Source: an uncultured Collinsella sp. (lineage in GTDB: Bacteria > Actinomycetota > Coriobacteriia > Coriobacteriales > Coriobacteriaceae). From it: a stretch of DNA of 64,000 nucleotides. The position numbers were made by a program, and so were the translations under genes. Positions 34,954-44,039 of the stretch are shown one piece after another. The DNA lies in assembly GCA_905208635.1 (NCBI GenBank), contig CAJLPX010000007.1, positions 20,154 to 84,153 of the forward strand. Direction: 5' to 3'. Every line of letters starts with the position of its first letter. Position 1 is the stretch's first letter. Below the pieces are notes generated by a model. That model was not told the DNA's origin. It saw nothing but the letters and a program-made list of their open reading frames with translations, and did no database searches.

Positions 34954-35811
34954 ATGACCGATAGTAGCAAGAGCGCACTTTCCCTCATTAGTACCCATCA
35001 GGGATACAGCGAGTCCGAGCAGCGCATTGTCGACTATATATTGGAGCACCAGTCCGAGGCGCCACGCCTCACGGCGGCTCAGCTCTCGCGCGCCGCCGCC
35101 ACGTCCGAGGCGACCGTTTCGCGCTTCTGCCGCAAGCTAGGCTTTGGCAGCTTCCGCAGCTTTCAGTTTTCGCTGGCGAGGGATTTGGAAAGCCAGCGCA
35201 ACGAGGGCCTGACTGACGAAGTCTCGCTCGACAATATGGAGCAGAGCCTTAAGAACATCCTGGCTGCCAAGGTGAGCGAGCTTAATGCGACCATCGACGG
35301 GATCGACCACGATACGTTGGCGGCTGTTGTGCATGTCCTTAAGCATGCAGGAGTTATTGAGTTTGCGGCTGTGGGCAATACGAACGCGGTCGCGCTCGAT
35401 GCGACGTTTAAGTTTTCGCAGCTGGGCCTGCGCTGCATGGCGAGCACCATTAGCGAGACATCAATCGGCTTTGCGCTCACGTTGCGCCCGGGTGACGTCA
35501 TCGTGCTCATCTCAAACTCCGGCAAGTCGCGCCGACTGAATCGCATGGCAAAAGCGGCTCGCGACTGCGGCGCAACCGTAGTCGTCATCAGCAGCGACAG
35601 CAAATCCCCGCTCGCGCGCCTGGCAGACTACACTTTTAATACCGTCAACCACGAAGCGCTGCTGACGACGGGCGACTTTGCGTTCTCCAAGATCAGCGCC
35701 ACGATGATCATCGAAGTTATCTACAACTTCCTGCTGCCCGAGATTGAAGACGCTCGCGAACATATCAGCTACTACGAGGAGCTCATCCAGCCGGACAAGG
35801 TCGTTGAGTAA
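34954..35811 (+). CDS. MurR/RpiR-family transcriptional regulator
   Basis: 285 residues. An N-terminal RpiR helix-turn-helix (SESEQRIVDYILEH ... TAAQLSRAAATSEATVSRFCRKLGFGSFRSF) is followed by a SIS sugar-phosphate-binding domain with ISNSGKSRRLNRMAKAARDCGATVVVIS. Divergent from fruA, so it probably senses a phosphosugar and controls the PTS locus. AGGAG precedes the ATG at 34954. An ATG 48 bases earlier is less well supported. Confidence 0.92.
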   Translation: MTDSSKSALSLISTHQGYSESEQRIVDYILEHQSEAPRLTAAQLSRAAATSEATVSRFCRKLGFGSFRSFQFSLARDLESQRNEGLTDEVSLDNMEQSLKNILAAKVSELNATIDGIDHDTLAAVVHVLKHAGVIEFAAVGNTNAVALDATFKFSQLGLRCMASTISETSIGFALTLRPGDVIVLISNSGKSRRLNRMAKAARDCGATVVVISSDSKSPLARLADYTFNTVNHEALLTTGDFAFSKISATMIIEVIYNFLLPEIEDAREHISYYEELIQPDKVVE

Positions 35812-35819
35812 AACGCGTA

Positions 35820-35853
35820 GTGGGACAAAAAATTTCAGTCTATTTTGTCCCAC
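35820..35853. terminator. Bidirectional terminator-like hairpin
   Basis: Perfect 11-bp stem GTGGGACAAAA/TTTTGTCCCAC with a 12-base loop between the convergent RpiR-type gene and recN. The A/T tracts are inside the stem. Confidence 0.6.
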
Positions 35854-35871
35854 CAACACCGCTGATACGAC

Positions 35872-37500
35872 CTAGCCTCGAACTTCTTCGAGCATCTGCT
35901 TTGCGTGGGCCAAGCTTGCCTCGGACTGATCGCCGCTCAACATGCGGGCAATCTCGGCGGTACGCGCTTCGCCGGTTACCTCGTCCAAATGCGTCTGGGG
36001 AACATCGCCCGGCTCCTTGCTGACAACATAATGCTTGTCGGCCATGACGGCGACTTGCGCCAAGTGGGTTACGACAATCACTTGATGCGTAGCGGCAAGA
36101 TCGGCCAGCACACCAGCAAGAGCACGAGCCGTGGAGCCGCCGACACCGGCATCGACCTCGTCAAATACCAGTGTGTCGACGCCGTCAGCATTACCCAAGA
36201 CCACCTTGCTCGCCAGCATGACGCGGCTGAGCTCGCCGCCCGAGGCAATGCGGCGCAGGGGACGCGGCGTCAAGCCGACACCGCTGCGATACAAAAGCTC
36301 GTAGCTTGAAGGACCCGCCGGCGTCCACTCGGCGCGCGGAAGATCACGCGACTCCCAAACGAGCTCGGCGCCGCCCATCTCCAAGCGTGCCATCTGACGA
36401 CCAACCTCGTGGCAGAAGCGCGGGGCCGCCGTATTGCGAGCGCGCTTAAGCGCCTTGGCAGCGGCAAACAACTCGCGCTCAGCAGCACCAAGTGATTCGC
36501 GCGCCTTTTTGATCTGTTCATCGCCATCATCGACCAGGGACAGCAGCTCTTGCGAGCGATCGCGCATGGCAAAAACATCGTCCATGGTGGGACCCCACTG
36601 ACGCAACAGGCCCTTGAGGTCGGAATACCGCTCACGCATGCGAGCGAGCTCGCGCGCGTCGAAGGCGATGCCATCGCGATAGGCACGAAGCTCGTTCGCG
36701 CAATCCTCAAGGGAGATACAAGCATCCGAAAGTGCATCGGCAATGTCGCCCAGTTTGCGATCGACGGTAGCCATTCGGGAAAGCTCTGCCACGGCACTGT
36801 TCACGGCATCGAGCGCTCCCCCTTCGGCGACAAGCGATGCATGGGCATCGTTAGCCGTGGCAACCAGCACCTCGGCATGTTCGGAGCGCGGCAGCAGTTC
36901 CTCGAGCTCCTCATACTCGCCCGGCTTGGGGTCGACCGCGCCGATGCGCTCGAGGGCAAAGCGAGCCTCCTCGACACGGCTCCCCTGCGCACGCGAGGCT
37001 TCCTCCACACGGCGAAGCTCCTTGGCGGCGTCACGCGAAGCCTTAAAACAGGCGCGATACTTCTCGAGCGCCTCATGCGCTGCGCGTCCAGCCCAGGCAT
37101 CGACCATGGCAACATGATGCGCCGGATCGAGCAAGCGCTGGTGCTCGTGCTGACCGCAAAGATCCATCATGACGCCGACGCGCTCCGAAAGCTCACGCAC
37201 GCTGGCGATGCGGCCGTCAATTTTTACGCGACTGCGGCCTTCGGCAGAAAGGCTGCGCTGCACGGTGAAACCCTCCGAGTCGTGCGGGCCATCGAACAAG
37301 CGCGCCTCGACGCTGGCAAGCTCCTCTCCCTCGCGCACCGTCGACGAATCTGCACGCTCGCCCAATATGAGCTTGAGCGCCGAAAGCAGCGCGGTCTTAC
37401 CGGCACCGGTCTCGCCGGTCAGGACAGTCAGGCCAGCACTCGGAACCAGCGTCGCCTCACGAATGAGTGCAATGTTAGAAACCTGCAGCTCATCGATCAT
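35872..37500 (-). CDS. recN: DNA repair protein RecN
   Basis: 542 residues. SMC-like repair ATPase acting at double-strand breaks. N-terminal MIDELQVSNIALIREA, Walker A GETGAGKT, the hinge-adjacent DLCGQHEHQRLLDP, a long central coiled coil, then the signature RIASGGELSRVMLA, Walker B VDTLVFDEVDAGVGG and VVTHLAQVA. The ATG at 37500 overlaps the nadK stop by 11 bases. Confidence 0.95.
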   Translation of the reverse strand: MIDELQVSNIALIREATLVPSAGLTVLTGETGAGKTALLSALKLILGERADSSTVREGEELASVEARLFDGPHDSEGFTVQRSLSAEGRSRVKIDGRIASVRELSERVGVMMDLCGQHEHQRLLDPAHHVAMVDAWAGRAAHEALEKYRACFKASRDAAKELRRVEEASRAQGSRVEEARFALERIGAVDPKPGEYEELEELLPRSEHAEVLVATANDAHASLVAEGGALDAVNSAVAELSRMATVDRKLGDIADALSDACISLEDCANELRAYRDGIAFDARELARMRERYSDLKGLLRQWGPTMDDVFAMRDRSQELLSLVDDGDEQIKKARESLGAAERELFAAAKALKRARNTAAPRFCHEVGRQMARLEMGGAELVWESRDLPRAEWTPAGPSSYELLYRSGVGLTPRPLRRIASGGELSRVMLASKVVLGNADGVDTLVFDEVDAGVGGSTARALAGVLADLAATHQVIVVTHLAQVAVMADKHYVVSKEPGDVPQTHLDEVTGEARTAEIARMLSGDQSEASLAHAKQMLEEVRG

Positions 37501-38350
37501 GACGCACTCCGTAGAACACGCGGCTCACCGAGTTATAGAAGCTCTCGGGGCCGTAATCCAGCAGCAACACATCGCCGGGACCGCGACGCACCGCCACGCT
37601 CTCGACCGTGCCATCGCAGGTAATAAACTGTCCGTCGATGGCAATCGCCGGCACGCTCGGACGATCATCAGACATAAAGATCTCGACGACATCACTCGGC
37701 GAGGTCAAAAAAGCGCGAGCCTGAATGGTATGCGGGGCGATGGGCACACAGACCATACCCGTGTAATCGGGGCTGACAATGGGACCGCCGGCGGAAAGCG
37801 CATAGCCGGTGGAGCCGGTCGCCGTCGAAACGACGACACCGTCGCCGCGCAGGCGATCGATATGATGGCCGGACACCGTGATGTCAAACTCAACCATATC
37901 GGACAGGGGGCCGCGCGTAAGTGCCATATCGTTGAGGGCAAACGTGCGCACGACGTCCTTCGTGCCATCGTCGCGCACGGACACGATATCCGCGGCGATG
38001 GTGGCGCGGCGGCTCACGTGCAGCTCACCGGACAGAGCATCGCTCACGACCTGCAGAATGTCGCGCTCCTCGGGGCTCGCAGCAGTTAAAAAGCCCAGGT
38101 GACCATAGGAAAGACCAAGGATAGGAATCTCGCGATGGTTGAGGATGCGGGCAGCGCGCAGCAACGTACCGTCGCCGCCGAGCGTAATGACCAGATCTGA
38201 GCCATCAATATCAGGCGTGCTTTGAATCTTCGATCGCTGGTCGGCAGCCCATGCGACCTCGTAGCCCTGGCGCGAAAGCCAAAGCTCGAGCATCAGGCCG
38301 CTCTCGACCGCCTCTTGCTTGTAGTAATTGGGAACCAGAAAGACCTTCAT
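37490..38350 (-). CDS. nadK: NAD kinase
   Basis: 286 residues. LVITLGGDGTLLRAAR holds the GGDG catalytic motif, and TGSTGYALSAGGPI and the NDMALTRG segment complete the NAD-binding site. Makes NADP. The ATG at 38350 overlaps the tlyA stop (ATGA). Confidence 0.94.
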   Translation of the reverse strand: MKVFLVPNYYKQEAVESGLMLELWLSRQGYEVAWAADQRSKIQSTPDIDGSDLVITLGGDGTLLRAARILNHREIPILGLSYGHLGFLTAASPEERDILQVVSDALSGELHVSRRATIAADIVSVRDDGTKDVVRTFALNDMALTRGPLSDMVEFDITVSGHHIDRLRGDGVVVSTATGSTGYALSAGGPIVSPDYTGMVCVPIAPHTIQARAFLTSPSDVVEIFMSDDRPSVPAIAIDGQFITCDGTVESVAVRRGPGDVLLLDYGPESFYNSVSRVFYGVRHDR

Positions 38351-39150
38351 AGCGTTGCAGCTTTCTCGCTCAAAACCGATAACTGGGATTGCAGCTCATC
38401 TTCGGCACGTTCCCCGGGGGCAAACCTTGTGCCGTAAAGGAAAAACTCAACGTTGCCCTTAGCGCCATGGATGGGCGACACGCACACGTCAAGCGGAAAC
38501 AGGCCCTTGGCGGCAAAAAGCTCAATCGCCGCCACGAGCGTATCGCGGCGGACGGCGGGGTCGGTCACGATACCGCGCTCGCCCACCAGCGCAGCCGGCG
38601 CCTCAAACTGGGGCTTTACGAGCGTGCAGAACGAACCCGAAGGCTTCAGGCACGCCAGCACCGCATCGATAATGTTCGCGATGCTGGTAAACGAGACATC
38701 ACAAACAGCCAGGTCGATGGCGCCGGCATAGCCAAGCTCAGGCAGCTGCGTCACGTTGGTGCGCTCATGCAGCGTCACGCGATCGTCCTGACGCAACGAC
38801 CAATCGAACTGTGCGCGACCAACGTCCACCGAGACAACGGTCGCAGCTCCGCGCTTGAGCAGGCAATCGGTAAAGCCGCCGGTAGAGCAGCCTACGTCCA
38901 GGCAGGCAAGGCCCGTGGGGTCGATACAAAACGCATCGAGCGCACCCTCAAGCTTAAGGCCGCCGCGCCCAACGTACGGAATGCGCCCCTTAACGTGCAG
39001 CGGCAGGCCCGGCGTCACCTTGAGCCCCGGAGAGGTCAAACGCTCACCGCCGCTCGAAACCAAGCCGGCCATAAGAGTGCGAAGGGCATCCGCGCGATCG
39101 GCGCAAATGCCCTGTGAAATCAGTTCGTCATCAAGACGCACGCGTTTCAT
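38347..39150 (-). CDS. tlyA: TlyA-family rRNA (cytidine-2'-O)-methyltransferase
   Basis: 267 residues from ATG 39150 (ATG 39159 is equally plausible and neither has a strong ribosome site). An N-terminal S4 RNA-binding domain (RVRLDDELISQGICADRADA) precedes an FtsJ-like methyltransferase with YVGRGGLKLEGAL, LDVGCSTGGFTDCLL and VKPQFEA. The 2'-O-methylations it makes in 16S/23S rRNA can affect capreomycin-type antibiotics. Confidence 0.9.
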   Translation of the reverse strand: MKRVRLDDELISQGICADRADALRTLMAGLVSSGGERLTSPGLKVTPGLPLHVKGRIPYVGRGGLKLEGALDAFCIDPTGLACLDVGCSTGGFTDCLLKRGAATVVSVDVGRAQFDWSLRQDDRVTLHERTNVTQLPELGYAGAIDLAVCDVSFTSIANIIDAVLACLKPSGSFCTLVKPQFEAPAALVGERGIVTDPAVRRDTLVAAIELFAAKGLFPLDVCVSPIHGAKGNVEFFLYGTRFAPGERAEDELQSQLSVLSEKAATL

Positions 39151-39184
39151 GAATGCCATCAACCATTCGTATCCGGAGATGCGG

Positions 39185-39424
39185 CTAGCTATCCTGGGAT
39201 TCGTTTGCCGCATCCTCATCGTATTCCTGCTCGAGCTTATCGGCCTCACGCGGCGTCAGCTCAAACTTGTCGACCATATCGACCGCGCGGGAGCCCAGCT
39301 CAATCGCTTCGTCAAACAGATCGAGTGAACGCTCCAAGGACGTATCCTTGGAGCGAACGGTAGCGATGATCTGGTCCAGACGGTCCGAGATCTCGTCAAA
39401 GTTGCGGACAGAACCCTCTGGCAT
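39185..39424 (-). CDS. xseB: Exodeoxyribonuclease VII small subunit
   Basis: 79 residues. Helical SVRNFDEISDRLDQIIATV and LDLFDEAIELG are the XseB pattern. The catalytic large subunit XseA is not encoded in the window, so its partner must be elsewhere. It lies between tlyA and nusB, an order common in Actinobacteria and Firmicutes. Confidence 0.88.
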   Translation of the reverse strand: MPEGSVRNFDEISDRLDQIIATVRSKDTSLERSLDLFDEAIELGSRAVDMVDKFELTPREADKLEQEYDEDAANESQDS

Positions 39425-39426
39425 GG

Positions 39427-40014
39427 CTACTCCTCGACGGAGTCGGACTCGACGGCCTCAGCAGCGTCCACATCCTCGGCAAGTACACCGGCGGTAACCT
39501 GAGCGGCAGCGACCTTGGCGGCAGCCTCAGCAGCCTGGGCCTCCTCGCGAGCGCGATCCTCGGCCAGCAGTTCCTGGTACAGGTCCTCGCCCGGCAACTC
39601 CTCGCTGCGCGCGATCTTGCCCAGCACGCCGTTGACGAACGACGCGGACTGGTCGGTGCCATAGGCCTTGGCAAGTTCGACGGCCTCGTTGATCACGATA
39701 GCGTCCGAGACCTCTTCGTCGGTGAGGAAGCGCATCTCGTAGACGGCGATACGCAGCAGATTGCGGTCGGCGCCGGGCATGCGCATAAGATCCCAGTTCT
39801 TGGCGACGGCGCGCAGGGCACAGTCGATGCGATCGATATGCTCGTAGGCACCGCGGCACAGCTCCAGCGCATAGGGGTCGAGGGGGCCCTTCGAGATCAG
39901 GAAATCGCCCTCGAGGACGCGCTCGAGCGGACTGTCCGTGGCCTCGGCCTGGAACAGCAGCTGCAGCGCCTGACTGCGGGCAAGCGTACGCCCGCGATAA
40001 ACCTTAAGGCTCAA
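39427..40014 (-). CDS. nusB: Transcription antitermination factor NusB
   Basis: 195 residues, including an acidic/Ala C-terminal extension of ~60 beyond the usual ~135. Core motifs are RSQALQLLFQAEA, DRNLLRIAVYEMRF and INEAVELAKAYGTDQSASFVNGVLGKI. Binds boxA with S10 in rRNA transcription. The start is TTG at 40014, supported by AAGGAG six bases upstream. Confidence 0.92.
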   Translation of the reverse strand: MSLKVYRGRTLARSQALQLLFQAEATDSPLERVLEGDFLISKGPLDPYALELCRGAYEHIDRIDCALRAVAKNWDLMRMPGADRNLLRIAVYEMRFLTDEEVSDAIVINEAVELAKAYGTDQSASFVNGVLGKIARSEELPGEDLYQELLAEDRAREEAQAAEAAAKVAAAQVTAGVLAEDVDAAEAVESDSVEE

Positions 40015-40017
40015 AGG

Positions 40018-40380
40018 TTACTCCTTGGGGAAAACGAGGCCGTCGATGCAAACGTCAACGCGCTCGACCTCAACGCCCACCTGGGCATCGATGGCAGCGA
40101 CCACGGCAGCGCGAACGGCCTCGGCGAGTTTCTTGAACGGATAGCCAAAGAACACCACAACGCGCACGGTGAGTGCGAGCTTGTCGCCGACGACCTCGGT
40201 CTCGACCGCCGGCTCGGAAGCCGGGGCCTTGGACGAGAGCATCATGGAGACAAGGTTGGTGGCAAGGTCCTTGACGCCAACGGAGGCGATGCCCTCGACA
40301 TCGGACACGGCGCGCGAGACGATGGCGGTCAGAACATCGGGCGAAATGCCGATGCCGTCAATCTTGATTTCCTGGGGCAT
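40018..40380 (-). CDS. Asp23/Gls24-family protein
   Basis: 120 residues with the family pattern SPDVLTAIVSRAVSDVEGIASVG and VRVVVFFGYPFKKLAEAVRAAVVAAIDAQVG. Family members are envelope-stress or general-stress-associated. AGGAGG lies before the ATG at 40380. Three bases separate its stop from nusB. Confidence 0.88.
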   Translation of the reverse strand: MPQEIKIDGIGISPDVLTAIVSRAVSDVEGIASVGVKDLATNLVSMMLSSKAPASEPAVETEVVGDKLALTVRVVVFFGYPFKKLAEAVRAAVVAAIDAQVGVEVERVDVCIDGLVFPKE

Positions 40381-40404
40381 GAGTCCTCCTAGAAGAGTTG
40401 GTTG

Positions 40405-40968
40405 CTAGACGCGGGAGACGAACTTGCCGTCGCGGGTGTCAACCTTGATGACCTCGCCCTCGTTGAGGTACATGGGGACCTGGATGACAGCGCCGGTGTC
40501 GATCGTGGCCGGCTTGGTGGAACCCTGGACGGTGTCGCCCTTAAAGCCCGGGTCGGTCTGGACGATGGTGGTCTCGATGAACATCGGCGGAGTCACGCCC
40601 ATGAGCTCATCGTCGGCGAAGAGCAGCTGGCAGATGTCGTTCTCGCGCAGCCACTTGGAGTTCTCGCCCACCATGTCCTCGGGAACGGGAACCTGCTCAT
40701 AGGATTCGTTGTCCATGAAGATGTAGTCGGTGCCATCGTTGTAGAGGTACTGGAACTCACGGGTGGTGAGCATGACGCTCTCGAACTTGGTGCCGGCGTT
40801 GCAGGTGTTCTCGACGACGCGGCCGCTCTTGATGTCGCGGGTCTTGTAGCGCACAAACGCGCCGCCCTTGCCCGGCTTGACATGCTGGAACTCGACGATG
40901 GTGTAGACCTTGTCCTTAATGCGGAGACCGAGGCCGTTCTTGAAGTCGGCGGTAGAAATGGTAGGCAT
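40405..40968 (-). CDS. efp: Translation elongation factor P
   Basis: 187 residues, three-domain EF-P. Domain I has the tip loop KPGKGGAFVR, with an unmodified-type lysine. The middle domain has REFQYLYNDG and the C-terminal one QVPMYLNEGEVIKVDTRDGKFVSRV. Relieves stalling at polyproline. No modification enzymes (EpmA, EarP) are nearby. AAAGGT precedes the ATG at 40968. Confidence 0.95.
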   Translation of the reverse strand: MPTISTADFKNGLGLRIKDKVYTIVEFQHVKPGKGGAFVRYKTRDIKSGRVVENTCNAGTKFESVMLTTREFQYLYNDGTDYIFMDNESYEQVPVPEDMVGENSKWLRENDICQLLFADDELMGVTPPMFIETTIVQTDPGFKGDTVQGSTKPATIDTGAVIQVPMYLNEGEVIKVDTRDGKFVSRV

Positions 40969-41062
40969 AGCGACCTTTCTTGTTATGGGCAGAACGCACA
41001 AGCGTCCAAATTACATACGAGCGAAATTATACACTTGCAGACGGCGCCTGCAGCGAGCGCAT

Positions 41063-41105
41063 AAAAAGAGAACGCGGGGCGTCCGAATTGCTCCGGAGGC
41101 CCCGC
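41063..41105 (-). terminator. Intrinsic terminator after pepP
   Basis: A 12-bp stem with one mismatch (41074-41085 with 41094-41105) followed on the minus strand by GTTCTCTTTTT. Separates pepP from efp. Confidence 0.75.
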
Positions 41106-41128
41106 CCCAAACTATCTACCGAAGTAGA

Positions 41129-42259
41129 CTAGCAATCGATGACGTGAAGGTCATGCGGCGTCTTGGTGAAGGGCTCGTAGCCGTTCTCGGTGACCACGCC
41201 GTAGTCCTCCAGGCGCACGCCGCCCACACCGGGCAGGTACACGCCGGGCTCCATGGTGATAACCGAGCCGACCTCGATGATGTTCTTGCTGCGGTTGAAG
41301 TTAGGCAGCTCGTGGATGTCAATGCCCACGCCATGGCCCAGACCATGGTTGTAGTAATCGCCATAGCCGGCATCGCCAATGATCTTCTTGGAAAGCTTGA
41401 AAATGTCGTTGCCCTCGACGCCCGGATGAATGGCGGCAACGCACTCCTCGTGCGTACGGCGCACGAGCGCGTACAGGTCGAGCTGCTCCTGGGTAGGCTC
41501 GCCCATCACGACGGTGCGCGTCATGTCAGAACGATAATCGCAGTAGCCCGCGCCGTAATCCATGAGGACGAAGTCGCCCTTCTCGATCACGCGGTCGCTC
41601 GGAACGGCATGCGGGTTGGCGGTATTGGGGCCGCTCGCCACGATGGAGCCAAAGGCCAGGCTGTCGGCACCGTTGGCGAACATAAAGTTCTCGAGCTCGT
41701 TGCGAACCTGCTTCTCGGTCATACCGGGCTTAATATAGCCGAGCATGTGCTGGAAGGCGGCGTCGGTGATCGACTGCGCGTGGCGCATGAGCTCGATCTC
41801 CTCGGCGTCCTTGATGGCGCGCATCTTACGGATGTCGTCATGCATCAGCGGCAGCATGCAGGCAACGGAGCGGTCCTCCAGGCCACGCTGAATACCCTGG
41901 TAGAAATTGATCTGCATGTCGTCCTCGACAGCGCAGACGCGGCACTTGTTGGCCGCGATCTTGCCGGCGACCCAACCGGGGATGGTGCCCTCGTCCATGT
42001 CGTAGACCCAGGGGCTGCCGGCGGGCGTGTTCTCCTCAAAGCTGTTGAGATAGCGCGAGTCGGTATGGAACAGGCACTGGTCGGCCGTAATAAACGCAGC
42101 ATGCGGGAACTCGAAGGTGTAATCGAAGACGCCCTTGACGCCCGTAAGCCAACGAAGGTTGGCCTCGTCGCGCACCACGATAGCGTCGTAGCCACGCTCA
42201 ACCATCAGGGCACGGACACGCTCGATACGACCGGCAGGACCGGCAGCAAACTCTGACAT
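41129..42259 (-). CDS. pepP: M24-family Xaa-Pro aminopeptidase
   Basis: 376 residues. A creatinase-like N-terminal domain is followed by the pita-bread domain with dinuclear-metal ligands in VLMDYGAGYCDYRSDMTRT, GLGHGVGIDIHE, TMEPGVYLPG and the terminal LEDYGVVTENGYE. Cleaves N-terminal residues before proline. AAAGGA precedes the ATG at 42259. Confidence 0.93.
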   Translation of the reverse strand: MSEFAAGPAGRIERVRALMVERGYDAIVVRDEANLRWLTGVKGVFDYTFEFPHAAFITADQCLFHTDSRYLNSFEENTPAGSPWVYDMDEGTIPGWVAGKIAANKCRVCAVEDDMQINFYQGIQRGLEDRSVACMLPLMHDDIRKMRAIKDAEEIELMRHAQSITDAAFQHMLGYIKPGMTEKQVRNELENFMFANGADSLAFGSIVASGPNTANPHAVPSDRVIEKGDFVLMDYGAGYCDYRSDMTRTVVMGEPTQEQLDLYALVRRTHEECVAAIHPGVEGNDIFKLSKKIIGDAGYGDYYNHGLGHGVGIDIHELPNFNRSKNIIEVGSVITMEPGVYLPGVGGVRLEDYGVVTENGYEPFTKTPHDLHVIDC

Positions 42260-42391
42260 GCAGATTCCTTTCTTGTTGTCTCTATAAAGACGGAACGGGT
42301 CTCAACCGAACGACGGAATCGCGCGCGATTCGCAACCGATTGGAAACCCGCCCCTCAACATGATACGAAAGACGATGTATGTCAATAAATC

Positions 42392-43501
42392 CTAGAGAAG
42401 TTCTTTGCGAGAAGCCAAGTAGGCGTGAGCATGGCGGTCGAGGACCTCGTCCTCAACGCTCGTTAGACGAATGGCGCCGAGTGCCGCGGGCAGCGGCAAC
42501 ATACTACGGTTCGAGCGGTCAAACTGCTGCCTGCGGAACTCCTCGATATATGAGGCAGGCTCCAGATCGAAGGCAAGCTCCTCGATACCAAAGTCCTCCA
42601 GGCAGTCATCGACCTCAAAGACGTAATCGATATCAAAGTCGCAGGCATCATGTGCTAAGCGCGCCTCAAAGCGCATGCCCTCAGACAGCAGCTGGTAGGC
42701 AGGAACCTGCGCCGCGGCTTTACCCAGGCAGGCGCGCAGGGTACGCTCCCCCATCTTGCCAAAATCGAGCGCATGGCGGGCGCTCGGGTTCGTGGCCATC
42801 AGTACGTCCTTACGGGCAGTCTGAGACCACTGAACGGCATTGACGAGCGCGACCTCCTCGCCCGCGAGAATCTCGGGGACGGTCTCAGTAAACTGATTCC
42901 AGCGGGACTTGCTGCTCGAAAGCATGGTGCCAACAAGTACCGCATAGCCGAGCTTGAGGTCCTCGGGGTCCGCCTCGCGAACAAGGTCGAGGTCGCACAC
43001 GACCAAGCCCGGCTCGGGACGGAACGCGATAGCGGGAAGCGCATTCGTCGACGAGGCGACAAGCGGCTTCATGGTCGTCGCAACCGTGAGCATGGCGTCG
43101 AACGTCGTCGGCAGCAAGGCGCACTCGGTGCGACCGCACCACTGATTGGCACACCAACAAACGACCGAGCAGGTCGCCGTGTCACCGACAGCGACAACGA
43201 GATCGTCACAGGTAATGCCGTTAGCCGACAGGGCGCCAAAGACGGTATCGGCATCGGCCAGCGTAGCACCGGCAGGAGAAACCTCGAGGACGAGCAGCGA
43301 CACGGCAAAACCGGCGTCGACCAGCGCATGCTCGACGACCTCGCCAAAACGCTCGGATGTAGCGTCGTTCCAAACCACCATCGCGCGCTTAGGCTTGCCC
43401 ACGGCCGAGGCAAACATGCGCGACAGCTCCTCGAACGCGCCCAATCCAACGCGGACATCGACACTGCGGTTTTGGAAATTGATAAGTTGACGGCGAATCA
43501 T
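42392..43501 (-). CDS. AroB-like protein lacking dehydroquinate-synthase active-site motifs
   Basis: 369 residues, a good AroB length at the usual AroB position (between aroK and pepP). The outline of the family is visible: DDLVVAVGD for the GGG nucleotide loop, LLPTTFDAML for PTTLLAQVD, LVVCDLDLV for VVxDLxxL. The normal zinc ligands are gone. The AEVIKYG segment is LGYAVLVGTM, NxGHTxGHA is LDFGKMGERTLRA, and HGEAV is LLSEGM. It is therefore probably not a functional 3-dehydroquinate synthase. The ATG at 43501 overlaps the aroK stop (ATGA). Confidence 0.75.
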   Translation of the reverse strand: MIRRQLINFQNRSVDVRVGLGAFEELSRMFASAVGKPKRAMVVWNDATSERFGEVVEHALVDAGFAVSLLVLEVSPAGATLADADTVFGALSANGITCDDLVVAVGDTATCSVVCWCANQWCGRTECALLPTTFDAMLTVATTMKPLVASSTNALPAIAFRPEPGLVVCDLDLVREADPEDLKLGYAVLVGTMLSSSKSRWNQFTETVPEILAGEEVALVNAVQWSQTARKDVLMATNPSARHALDFGKMGERTLRACLGKAAAQVPAYQLLSEGMRFEARLAHDACDFDIDYVFEVDDCLEDFGIEELAFDLEPASYIEEFRRQQFDRSNRSMLPLPAALGAIRLTSVEDEVLDRHAHAYLASRKELL

Positions 43502-44031
43502 AGCAGTCCACGCTCCAAAAGCATCTCGGCACAAAGGTAGGAAACGTCCTCGAAGGACTTGTTGCGAATATCAAGGGTAATATCGGCGGCCTGGCGATAC
43601 AGCGGACGGCGATGCTCAAACAGGCGCGCAGCGTGCTCGGGCGAGCGGAAATCGGGCCGGGTATCGGAGCGGCGAATCTGGCGCAACGAGTCCTCAAAGT
43701 CGCCTTCGAGGTACACGCATATACCCATCTCATGCATCAGCTCAATGTTCACCGGCGTCTCGACGATGCCACCCCCGCACGACACCAGCAGGCTGCGCTC
43801 GCTTTGAAGCGAACGGAGTGCCGAGGTCTCAAGCTCGCGAAAACGATCCTCGCCCTCGGTCTCAAATATCTCGGTAACCGACTTGCCACATCGACGCACA
43901 ACCAAACGATCGGTATCGATAAAACGCCGCTTGAACATAGTGCCGACGTTGCGCGCGAGCGTCGATTTGCCCGCGCCCAAAAAGCCGATAAAGAAGATAT
44001 GGTCGCAGCCGTGTTTGATGTGCTGAGACAT
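43498..44031 (-). CDS. aroK: Shikimate kinase
   Basis: 177 residues. The P-loop GFLGAGKST, DTD at the acidic site, GEDRFRELE, the shikimate-binding SCGGGIVETPVN, TRPDF and the arginine-rich lid EHRRPLYRQAA are all intact. The enzyme therefore looks active, in contrast to the AroB-like neighbour. aroE and aroC, often found in this stretch of actinobacterial genomes, are absent between mltG and aroK. Confidence 0.93.
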   Translation of the reverse strand: MSQHIKHGCDHIFFIGFLGAGKSTLARNVGTMFKRRFIDTDRLVVRRCGKSVTEIFETEGEDRFRELETSALRSLQSERSLLVSCGGGIVETPVNIELMHEMGICVYLEGDFEDSLRQIRRSDTRPDFRSPEHAARLFEHRRPLYRQAADITLDIRNKSFEDVSYLCAEMLLERGLL

Positions 44032-44039
44032 GGCGAAAC

